From: Tetracladium setigerum
Taxonomy: Eukaryota > Ascomycota > Leotiomycetes > Helotiales
NCBI GenBank assembly: GCA_031472005.1
Contig: PZJY01000003.1
Span: 682,001 to 746,000, forward strand
Length of the DNA: 64,000 nucleotides
Direction: 5' to 3'
Positions 1-9,600 of the stretch are shown one piece after another. Both the position numbers and the translations under genes were made by a program. Position 1 is the first letter of the stretch. Each line of letters begins with the position of its first letter. The notes beneath the pieces were generated by a model. That model ran no database searches. It was not told where the DNA came from and saw only the letters and a program-made list of their open reading frames with translations.

Positions 1-66
1 TTCCTTCTTGCCCCTGGAGAAGAAAGATTTCCCACCAGATGACTGCCGTGATTTATCCCCTGACAT
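1..66 (-). CDS. N-terminus of an unidentified gene running off the left edge
   Basis: A start codon at 64-66 on the minus strand opens 22 codons without a stop up to the window edge. The peptide begins MSGDKSRQSS and continues with a Gly/Lys/Phe/Ser/Arg-rich stretch. This basic, serine-rich composition is typical of the disordered N-termini of fungal regulatory proteins, but the fragment is too short to assign a family. The gene would be transcribed leftward, away from the small membrane protein at 1120, so the 1 kb between them is a divergent promoter region. The start is inferred from the clean opening of the frame. Confidence 0.5.
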   Translation of the reverse strand, partial: MSGDKSRQSSGGKSFFSRGKKE

Positions 67-1119
67 GACGGCAGACGTTTTCCAAATCGTTCAGACCGGA
101 AGGAAGTACTGCTGTCGTTACAGCAGAGCGTTGTAATGCGCCTGGGCTCGAATTGGCGGTTGTGTTCATTGGAGATCCCTAGCGGTACTCTTTCGCATCG
201 TGTCTCCCAAAGTCGTGCCAGCGTCTTTGAGTTTGGGGGTCGTCTGCCGTGAAAGCCAGGCAATTTTGCTACATCGGGAGTAGTATTGTCAGTTAAGAGA
301 TCCGTGAGAGGAGAGGCTTGAGGGCGCCCGAGCAACTTGAACGATCTGGGGCAACGGGATTCGGGGAACAGGTAGGTGCGAACATACCAACGAGAGTGTA
401 AGTTTGTGCGGAGCTTTTCCTAGCCGTGGCTCCTGGAGTGCGTAGTGACAGGCAACAGATGGTAAATGGTCGTGCTAAAGTTCCCCAAGATTGACGTTGA
501 GCTCAAAGTCGACGGCGGTCGTCCCCCTTGTCAAAGTGTGGAATGTCGCTGGTGGAGGCGGCTGAAACTGCGCTTCAAACGCAGCTGTGGTGCGTGCTCA
601 CTCAAGCCAGAGACAACAGCTCAAAACAAGACTGGTCTATTAAACAACAAATCAATAAAAGAGCGTTGAGGATGATGATAAGTCAAAGAAGGACAGATAT
701 TTCAAGTTGATGTCAAGTTATCAAATATCCTCTCAATTACGAGTGGTACGGACAGTGCAGTACAACCCTCGTTCATACGGCGCAGTTTGTTTAGGCTTGG
801 CGTATGTCGGAGCTTCACCTCCTAATACGATAGGTCTCTTTCTACTTGCCATCACCAGCTCCCAAAAGCCTTCAACCTCCTACCTACCTTAGCTAGGTAG
901 CTAACAACGCGACATTTCTTTCAAAGTTGTCACAGCAATATAACCTCAGTCACCATCTCTATTACTACTATTACGGAACAGCTTTGGACATATCTTATGC
1001 TCACCAGCTTCCAGCCTCGCACTAACCAGAGCCGTTCGGAAAGAGCAGAGGACAAGCTCTATTTCCCACATCCAGCGCCAGACGCCGTAATAGACGAAAA
1101 CCAGGAACAATCCTCCAAA
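67..1119. other. intergenic, probable divergent promoter/5' UTR
   Basis: No convincing coding frame. The short open frames here lack coding character and splice context. The region lies between two outward-facing start codons and has a CT-rich stretch and 'acctacctaccttagctaggtagctaac'-like motifs near 880-900, including a short TAGCTA palindrome. Confidence 0.5.
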
Positions 1120-1644
1120 ATGGGTGCTGCTATGTCCCTGCTAAAGGCAAGAAACTCTCCAATCCCCTCTTCCCTTTTCCAGCTAACAGATGTCTGCTAG
1201 ACGCTCGTCATTCCCGCCCTCATCTCCCTCATCCTCTTTCTGATTGTCTCGTACGTTCTGGTGCCAGCATGGAAACGATACCGAGCACGGTATAGTCAAT
1301 ACCTACCATTGGAGTCGATTTCATCCCACACCTCTACCTTTCGACAAAGAATCCAAACTACACTGGCGAGATATCTACTCCCATCAAGTTGGAGATCGGA
1401 CTTCGCCAACAGCGGGTATATTGTGAGTGCTGAGGATGGCTTTGATGCTCAATTTGATGAAGAGGACGGGGAGGAATTGTCTGATGTGGATGATAATCGG
1501 AGAGAGGCTCTATCACTCGATGCTCGAAGGGGTGCTGTGGATGACCGCAGGTTGAGTCGAGATCTGGAGGAAGGGTTTAAAGACGACAGTGATGATGAAG
1601 GAGCTGGCACGGCAGACCAGAATACTCGAATCGTCTCACGATGA
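1120..1644 (+). CDS. small single-pass membrane protein, two exons with a GC-AG intron
   Basis: Exons 1120-1146 and 1201-1644 give 156 residues. The first exon encodes only MGAAMSLLK. The second begins with a hydrophobic helix (about residues 10-30, Leu/Ile/Val rich), then a basic stretch (WKRYRARY) and an acidic, serine-rich tail with EDGEELSDVDD and DDSDDE. This gives one membrane anchor with a charged cytosolic tail. In-frame stop codons just before 1201 rule out a longer second exon. The only phase-correct join uses a GC donor at 1147 (AAG|GCAAGA), a CTAAC branch at about 1182 and the TAG acceptor at 1200. I recognise this as a conserved but uncharacterised fungal protein type and know no function. 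Its 3' end faces the RING gene. Confidence 0.75.
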
Positions 1645-1822
1645 CATGCTTTACGTCTTCCAATTTGCCTCTAATATTTAATCCTACGACCCGCGGAAGC
1701 CATCTAAGCAGTCTAAGACTTGCGCTCTTACAGGATAAACGGACAACTAGATCACGAAAATAACGCCCCGAAAACGGGACCCTGCGACCTGCGAGAGTTT
1801 TCACACACCGAGCCATCCGCTA

Positions 1823-2461
1823 TCACCAAGCGTTTCCGATCTCCTTCTCCAGCAAAATCCGGGTGTATTCGACATCGGCTTTGAACCTCCGCCTCGACTC
1901 CACAACCCTTTCTCCAACACCGTTCATCATACCACCGCTCCAATCATCAAATCCAGCCGGCAAAAACGAGTCCAACCCTGCCAAGATACGCTCCTCCGCG
2001 TACTGCTTTTCCTTGAGGATTGCCAGTCTCTTCTGCCACAAGCCGCCTTGCCGACAAAGCAGACAATTCTCTGGCAGGGGCTCTATCTTTAGACCATGAG
2101 GTAGTTTGGAAAGTTGGAAGGGTTTGATTGGATGCCCACAACCTTGGTATATCATCGAATGACGACAAGTTGGGCAGTTATGATGCGGAGAGGTATCGAG
2201 CCACCGAGTTATACATGAACTACCGAAAACATGGGAACAAGGCAAAATATACGCCGTCTCGATCTCGCCTTCAGGCCCAGGCTGCCCTATGTTTTCGCTA
2301 CAAATGTAACATCGCGATATTGGCGGATCTTCGTTATTCTCCGAAGAAGGTGTTACGGTGTCGGCAGTATCTCGTGTAAATTTGTTGGCTGTCATCTTGG
2401 AAAAGCAAAACCTGCGTCGCATTATTCTGGCAAACAGGGTCGGGAAGGTTGAAAGGGCCAT
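1823..2461 (-). CDS. RING-finger domain protein
   Basis: An uninterrupted 212-residue frame. Residues 50-98 hold a RING-like zinc site: CYIC, then LPCSHVFGSSC and finally NCPTCR. RING domains recruit E2 enzymes for ubiquitin transfer. The fifth ligand position, normally Cys or His after the CxH, is Gly here (HVFG), a variant often seen in fungal RING proteins. A CGH motif follows shortly after and might supply a ligand. A second Cys pair (CLLC) lies near residue 135, and the C-terminus is helical and charged. The first 22 residues are basic and hydrophobic, so they could be a targeting sequence, or translation may start at Met23 (2395). The substrate is unknown. Confidence 0.75.
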   Translation of the reverse strand: MALSTFPTLFARIMRRRFCFSKMTANKFTRDTADTVTPSSENNEDPPISRCYICSENIGQPGPEGEIETAYILPCSHVFGSSCITRWLDTSPHHNCPTCRHSMIYQGCGHPIKPFQLSKLPHGLKIEPLPENCLLCRQGGLWQKRLAILKEKQYAEERILAGLDSFLPAGFDDWSGGMMNGVGERVVESRRRFKADVEYTRILLEKEIGNAW

Positions 2462-3400
2462 GAGTTTTTGCCGAGCAGCATGTTTATATAGTCAAAACAA
2501 GAGCTGGGGCCACATGATTGTGGTTGTCTCTCGTCAGGCTCACAGGATTTGCCTCTCTTTTCCTCCGAAGTCATCATCCCGCTTCATCCCACCTTTCACA
2601 AAGCAGGAACAAGAGCTTTTTTGGCTTCCGATCACGCTCTCGTTTGTTGTGATGAAATGTCAAAGCTTGGAAAGCGCTTCAGCTTTGCCCTTCAGTTTGA
2701 TCACACACTCTTCTTTCCGCAGCGTCCTCTCCTGCATTGTTATGCGGATTGAAACTCTTGAAGAACGTCTCTTTCGCAAGTGCTCCTGCGTCCAGTTCTC
2801 CTTTGCAGTTTCAATACATACACGTTGCGTTTTCATCTCATTTCTACTTCATCATACCTCTTCCCTTAAGTATGGTCTAGACCTAGAAAGCCGTTGAGTC
2901 GGGTCGCAAAACAAGCGACTAACGTCATAAACCGCAGATCTTGAATTCAGGATTTGGTGGGGGAATTTAGAGTTCACTCCTTGAAATGCCTGCGTGATGC
3001 ATGTTTAGCGTGGTTACACAGCAAACGGTCAGAACTACAGTATGCGGTAGCTTGTGCAAGATCATGTGAGTGGTTTGTCACGTTATGGCCCTTCAACCCA
3101 CCAGGAACCCCATGATTCGGGAGAGACAACCACAGGGTCAGAATTGAAGAGAGTGTGACAGGTTTTTTTTTTTTCTGTTTGGGAGGCTGCGAATCAAGGA
3201 CCGCAAAAATTTAAAGCCTCACCATTACTACGGTTACTACCTGAGTGAACCTACAAGTTTCAAGAGCACACAACGAGTAGTTTTCTCATCAAGCCTCATG
3301 AATTCTGTTGCCCGCTAGCGTATTGTCGCTCCTTTGTGTACATGACATTAATACATCCTTACATCCGTTGTCTGTTGGATGAAGCCATCCCGTAAACCCT
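2462..3400. other. intergenic
   Basis: No supported gene. A 179-codon open frame across 2358-2897 has no recognisable domain and overlaps the RING gene antisense. A run of ten T (about 3163-3173) is present. The region lies between the RING gene promoter and the 3' end of the rhodopsin-fold gene. Confidence 0.4.
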
Positions 3401-4785
3401 TCACACTCTCCCCTCCTCCTGTCTTCGAGAATGATTTTTATTTCGCCTGGCAGTCCTACTTCCAAGGCTTCCTATCACACTTGTTTGCACACCAAGTTGG
3501 TTATCTACTACAAAGTCCTGTTTGAATTTTCCAGCGAGGGACGAAAGCGCCCATTTGTCGTGGTTTCGTGCTCCGTGGAGTTCTGTAATTGCAAATGCAT
3601 TGACTGCTGGTTGTAGCTCAACCAACAAGCGACCTATGGAGGGTACAGCTGTGAATATCACTGACAAATTCATCGCTATCAGCTGCCAGATTTTTGCGTT
3701 GACATTGGACCCTGACAATTAGCTTTTGATGTGCTGGAAGTGTCAAGTCGAGCTTACAGGTCTCATCATCTGATGCGGAATAGTCTTGATAGTATTTAAG
3801 CTCAATTCCGGTGGCTATACAGACACTGCTCACGGTTAGGCTTGTACTCGGGGAGAAGCTGGACACATACAGTATTCGGGTTGCGAACAGCGCGAGGATA
3901 CTGTATCTTCGTTCACTCGAAGACATCTTAACTCTCCACACAACCAAGCATGGGAGAATGACGAGAAATAGGTCAGTAATGATGTTTACAGACGAAATGG
4001 CGATGTGGAGAGCTGTCTGTTCACTATTATCAGCACTCGTCCACATTTCTATGATAAGGGAGAATTGACTTTGTTCAGACATCTTCCTGAAGTATCCCAC
4101 GGGTGAGGGAGCGAACATTGGAAGCCGAGCGCTAGAATTGAGGAGATTGCCCATGTTGAGATTACAGCGATCAGGCTTTTTCCTACAATGATGCTTTTGC
4201 CTCCAGCTAACAAACTCTGTACGAGCAGCGCCGACGATATTTTTGCCATTGATATCGCAGACACAGAGAGGAGTTGTGTACCATATTCGTACTAAATAGA
4301 TGTTAGATGCAAGGTGCCAGACTGATGGGTTACATCCTTACCTTTTGATATCGATCAAATTCAACTTCGCTTACAATCTTTCCCTTTCTACCCAGACCGT
4401 TCTCCAGAGCCAACTGGATGAACACGATTTGGAGAAGTCCGAAAAGCTACAACGGTCACACAGTATCAGCGATGATCAAGACTCGGCAGTCACAATCAAC
4501 CACCGAGAGGAAGGAGAGGGAGATAGAGCCTCCTACCGCAGCCGTAATCAAAAAGTAATCATCGGCCTTGATCGACCGCACAATATACCATCTTGTAAAC
4601 ACTCTCGTGACTACGACCCCAAGCATAAGGACGATGAGGGTATAGCCGGCGACGGCAACATAACCACCTGGTATCTGGTGAGTGCTGGCACCTTAACTCT
4701 ACGTTCGGTTGATCCCGCATCGCCAAATTGACTTACCGTGGTCGCTCTCTGTGATGTCGAACAGAGGTGGAATTGTTCCCGCCAT
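3401..4785 (-). CDS. fungal rhodopsin-fold seven-transmembrane protein (PTH11/SAT4-like)
   Basis: Seven exons: 4737-4785, 4537-4667, 4342-4446, 4070-4291, 3871-4016, 3758-3825 and 3401-3711, totalling 343 residues. The protein starts MAGTIPPLFDI and shows the family hallmarks: a first helix GGYVAVAGYTLIVLM followed by TRVFTRWYI and KADDYFLITAA; a central helix ending in ALGFQCSLPHPW with DTSGRCLNK; then ALHIAISSVNIITDLFLVILP and a basic turn; and a last helix before PSIGRLL. This is the Fung_rhodopsin (CFEM-less PTH11/SAT4) family of plasma-membrane receptor-like proteins; ligands are mostly unknown. The C-terminal tail is basic. Intron 4 uses an unusual GTCAAT donor. All joins keep frame and restore known family motifs, so the model is strong, although the role in this organism is not known. 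Confidence 0.88.
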
Positions 4786-5857
4786 GCTGCAGATGTCGAT
4801 GAGCCGTTCTCGACTCCCACGCCACGTTTCTGGGAAGCTCTAATCAATTAACCATTCTGCAGCCAGAACTTATATGGTTGTTTCGTCCCAAAATAATTGG
4901 TCTCGGTTATACTTCACTTGCTTGACGGTAAAGCTTATGGTCGTTCCAATCCAATCCTAACTTTAGAGATCCTTGGACGGTATTTTATGAGGGCATGTCC
5001 TTGAAGCTTCGAGCAATCTAGCTTGAGCAAATGGTCCAGATTACTATTCCCAGGATGCGGGCTCAGTGCAGGCCTCCACTCCACCTGTGTCCGGAAAGGG
5101 AAGGTGTATAAGCTTCGCACCCATGTCAGCACGTTATCAAGCTGGACTTTTAGGAGCTGTCAAACTGCAAATTTGCAGATTACTACGGTACCTCCGTCCG
5201 GCTTAGTTTCATTTGCCCGGCTTTTCCAACGTTCTCCTGCTCTCTCATCAGCATCGGCTGTCACCCTACGGCCCTATCATGCCACCTTACGAGAATCAAT
5301 AGAATAAAGAGGATCAAGAGAAATAAGAGAAATAAGAGAATCAAGCCTTGGCTCTGGTCGTATTTTCTGACCATTGCGATGGCTTCCAGAAAGCTATTCC
5401 CAATTCCAAGAACCCTGCATGGTGTACCAGAAAAAAAAACGTCCAAGTTGAGCTCTCCCCGGATTCACGATAATCTCGACATTATCCGGGTCCGTCCACC
5501 CAGTACATACTGTAGGAGTGGGGGTCGGGAGCATTTCTCATCTCAATAATCAGCTTTATTCTCAGACGTCCAAACGTCCATACTGTACAGGTCCTGTCCT
5601 GTACTGTACAGTCCAGTAACTCTGGTCACCGTTATCTTATCGGGCACTCGTGAAAACCCTGAACGTTCGCTCTCTTCTCCATCAGAAGGACAATTTTCCC
5701 TCTTTACCTTTGTGTATTCCTCCCAACCTCTTCAACGCACGCGACTGAGAATGGCCCTTTCGGATGGTCGTCGGCAATGAGCATATACATGGGCGCAAGC
5801 ACGACACCTATGCCTACATCTCCATGTCAATGACCACCTTACTTTTCACGAACAAAT
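4786..5857. other. intergenic, divergent promoter of the rhodopsin-fold gene and permease
   Basis: No coding frame supported. It contains an imperfect 9-bp tandem repeat of AAGAGAAAT at 5316-5342 and two copies of TACTGTACAG at 5581-5615, each with the palindrome CTGTACAG. A pyrimidine-rich stretch precedes the permease start. Confidence 0.5.
5316..5342. repeat. three tandem AAGAGAAAT-like units
   Basis: The 9-bp unit occurs twice exactly and a third time with a changed end (AAGAGAATC). It is purine-rich on the + strand and lies upstream of the permease gene. No function is inferred. Confidence 0.6.
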
Positions 5858-8047
5858 ATGTCGGACGAGATAGAACTGCGTCGGGTTGGAAAATCTCCTG
5901 AGATTACTGTTCTGCGATCAAATACTGGGAGCTCCTCAAATAACCACGGCAGAGCGACAGATCCTGAACAAGATGTCTTTGCTTTGGCACCGGAGACGAA
6001 GGTTACAGAGCAAATGCAGGTGAGTTCACAATTATTCGCGGGGAAAGAGGAGGCTGATTCAGTCGTGATCTACACTGAGAACGAGGTATTGACAATTGGG
6101 ACTTGAAATCGGAAGCTATGGTTGTCAAAAGATTCCCGGTGTTCTTCATAACTGCCAAAATCAGCTTCCACTTTATTCCTATGTAAGAAATGAGAAAGGG
6201 AAACACTAACTATTTTTACTAGAGAAACTTCGGGTCCTTATCGATTCTCGGACTTTCAATCACGCTACTCGCCAGTTGGGAGGCAATCGCAAGGTCAAAA
6301 GAGCCGTTGGATGTGCATAATCGAGCCAGTGCTGACGTTTTGTAGTGGATTTGCTCCTGCTTTGAGAAATGGGGGCCCAGCAGCTCTGGTTTGGGGTTTG
6401 ATATTTTCCATAACCGGTACAATGGCCCTCGCTCTCTCGCTTGCGGAAATGGCTAGTATATGTCCAATTGCGGGCGCGCAATACCACTGGACAGCCCTTT
6501 TCTCACCTCCAAAAATCCGGCCTTTTATGACTTGGATGCAAGGTTAGAAGAAATCTCATAATTTTATAAATGAATAAGGATATCTAACATTTTCACAGGT
6601 TGGATAACTGTGTTTGCTTGGTCAGCTGCTGTTGCAAGCGTTTGTTTTCAGGTTGCCGCTCAATTCCAGGCACTGATTATATTTAACTATCCCGACTACG
6701 ACATCCAGAGATGGCATGGATCATTATTGATGTGGGCAGTCATGTTGTTCTCATTTACGATCAACGTGTATGCCATAAAGATTCTGCCGGTGATTCAATT
6801 GATTGGTGGCATTTGTCGTAAGTCTGCCTCCTAGCTTTCTCGTCTCATGTGACGAAACTAACAATATCCAGATGTGAGCTTCTTTGTCGCTCTTATCATC
6901 CCGCTCATCCTTCTGGCTCCACGAAGCACACCAGATTTTGTGTTCAAAACCATTCAGAGCAATGGGGGTTATGAAAATTATGGAATATCCTGGTGCATTG
7001 GTCTTCTGACAGTGACCTACTGTTTTCTAGGTGCGAATTTACAACTCAAAGATTGTCATTTACACAAGTCGCTGATGAATCGCAGGTTTTGACGGGGCAA
7101 TTCACATGTCCGAAGAAGTTCGAAACCCTAAAAGAGTTATCCCAAAAATCATCGTACAAACCATCATGATCAACGGAGCTTTGGCATTTGGATTTGTACT
7201 TGTTCTCCTATTCTGCATTGGGGATGTAAAGGAAGCTCTTGCTACGCCAACCGGTTTCCCGGTAATGGTGATTTTCTATAAAGCTACAAAATCTCGAAAG
7301 GCGGCTACAATCATGCAGGCTTCCATCACTTTGATTGGACTAGCATCTAATATAGGCGTTGTTGCCTCCGTGTCAAGACTGACCTGGGCTTTCGCACGAG
7401 ACGGTGGTTTGCCTTATCATAAATTCTTTGCGCATGTAAGACATCTCACTTTAACATCACGGTTTAGAAAGTGGCTGACATTCTCTCCGAAAACGAAAGG
7501 TCGATTCAAAACACCACGTTCCATTCCGAGCAATTGGTCTAATCTCTGTAGTCGTCGTTCTCCTCTCTCTCATTAACGTCGGCTCAACAACCGCCCTCTC
7601 CGCCGTTCTAGCCCTCACCACGTTCTCCCTCTACCTCTCCTACCTCATTCCGATCATAATGCTCGTTAACAAACGTTTCCACACCTTCGTGCCCTCCTCC
7701 CCCTCCACCCCACCTTCCGAGCGTGAGATTCCACTCGTCTTCGGCCCTGGACTCTCGGTCGCTACGGCCTCTTCGTCAACATCTACGCCATCTGTTTCGG
7801 CACCCTTGTTTGTATCTTTGTGCCCTGGCCACCCATCGTACCAGTTACGGTGAGGAATTTCAATTATGCTGGCCCAGTGTTTGGGTTGTTGTTTGTGTTT
7901 TTGGTAGGGGACTGGTTTGCGAGAGGGAGGAGGAGGTATGAGGGACCGCTGAAGTTGTTGATGGAGGTTAGTCAGAGGGAAGAGAGGGAGGGGAGGGCGA
8001 GTAGGAGTAGTGTTACTCGTGGAGAGATTTCGAGGAGGACGAGATGA
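5858..8047 (+). CDS. choline/amino-acid permease (APC superfamily, HNM1-like), apparent frameshift in last exon
   Basis: Exons 5858-6019, 6223-6293, 6346-6542, 6599-6817, 6872-7030, 7086-7435 and 7500-8047. The N-terminal tail is soluble. Membrane segments follow with family motifs: SITLLASWEAIA, GGPAALVWG, AEMASICPIAGAQYHW, SEEVRNPKRVIPK and TWAFARDGGLPYH. The fold matches fungal choline/GABA permeases of the plasma membrane; the true substrate cannot be read from sequence. In the last exon the frame that encodes TTFSLYLSYLIPIIML and SEREIPLVFGP stops matching at the CCC run at 7745-7747. The next frame then carries WTLGRYGLFVNIYAICFG, a further membrane span, DWFARGRRRYEGP and the stop. Adding one base restores a 568-residue protein. 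No splice site pair can explain the shift. Either a sequencing gap in the C run or a real inactivating mutation is possible. Confidence 0.85.
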
Positions 8048-9489
8048 TTTTTCTATGAGTTGTCTGTTATTAATGTATGCATTATGATAATTCCTTTCGT
8101 CCAATGAACCAACCTTTCATGAGTGTAGTGCTCTCATTGCAATATCAATTTCCTCCTCTTTGTTGGCCAATGGGAATCAGCTTTTGGCGGTTCCTGAGTT
8201 CCTTGCGTGACTTGGAATTGGTTGGGTGCGGGAAGGATCGCCTGGATCCCAGATCGTGTGGCGCAACAAAAGCAAAAACTGCCCGATCGCCCAGCCAAGG
8301 GTGGTTTAAGCGAGAGGAAAACAACGTCCTAAATACATCTTGTGGGTACTTGAAGAGAGAACAACGCGTCTTATCTAACAGCCATGGAAGATATTGAGTC
8401 AAGAAAGAGCTTTAATTTCTTTCAAACCCGTGAAGTTGTGGTAGATCGAAGAAAAGGATGGATTCTCTGCTAGATGACCGGAATTGAATGTTTTACTTCA
8501 GACAGTTATCCGTATCCAATTCATTCATTGTAATTCCATGATGCACACTACAATTGAACCCCACTGTGAAAGATACGAACGAGCTAGCTTTAGATACACC
8601 CCTTATTTCTACTTCTTGTGCGCAACAAGGGAAGAATCTCTTCTTTTCTGACTTTAATATCATCTTCTCGCATGAAGAAGTCGCCAGAATCTATAGCTAC
8701 TTCCCCTTCCGCTTTCATGTAGAGAAGGTAGCTGAGGTAGCAAAAAAGAAGAAGAAGAAGAAGAAGTAGAAGTAGGACTACAGCCCCCAAAAAACGAGCT
8801 TGTAAAAATGACTGGCAAGTAAACATACCAGCTAATCTCGCAAACTTCTATCTCGTAGCCCAATTCTGCTGAGACTAACAGGAGATCAACAAGTCTTGTA
8901 GACAGAAAAAGCAATAACGGGAGGAACTTTCTCTGAGAACCTGGAAACACCAACATAGGTGAACTAGACTGATTACCGACTTCAGCTTCGGCCCCTGTTG
9001 GGACTAGTGGGGGTCATTCCATATGGCGCTAGCGAAGTGAGGTCCATTGGACCAAAATCACCCCAAAGTCACCCAAAATATTTTTGACAAGACGGATTCC
9101 TGCTACCCTGTCTCGACTTCAAAGAAGATTGAAATCGAAATTCCATATCTTCAATCGCCATTCTTCCTTTTGTTAGAAGACGTGCATTTGAATTCGGTAT
9201 GTTCTTTTCCATCTTCCACCCTACACTTCTTCTGGAGGTGAGCCAGCAGGGGAATAAATTTCTCTTCATGTCTCGGCCACAACAAGGAACGAATGAACAC
9301 TTGCCATTAAACCCTGAAAGCATGCCCTTGTTTGGCTGGGATCTGACGCGTCTTTGGGCGTAACTCTTCACCTGCGCGCGCTTGCTTGGAAACGCTTCAA
9401 GCTTTGTTTACCTGCATACCACAACCCCTCAAACAATCTGTCTTCGCAACTCAGCAGCACCAAACGTTTGAGAACTTGCTAATCAGATC
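8048..9489. other. intergenic with an AAG microsatellite
   Basis: No gene recognised. Open frames on the minus strand around 8590-8956 are poly-Leu products of the AAG/CTT repeat. A small open frame at 9069-9371 (minus) has no coding features. Confidence 0.4.
8745..8766. repeat. (AAG)n microsatellite
   Basis: About seven uninterrupted AAG units after an A run, in an intergenic region. Confidence 0.8.
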
Positions 9490-9600
9490 ATGGAACCAGC
9501 ACCTTAGCCAAAGCGTAACAAACGGAAGATCGAAACCGCTAGAGCTGCCAAACCCCAGGCGCTGAAGACAAAGCATCAAACCCCTAAGGAAGCCATTGGG

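Noticed and set aside
2358..2897. 179-codon plus-strand open frame
   Set aside because: Overlaps the RING gene start antisense, has no domain, and its residues read like translated noncoding sequence.
8590..8956. Minus-strand frames with poly-Leu or poly-Ser runs
   Set aside because: They are translations of the AAG/CTT microsatellite.
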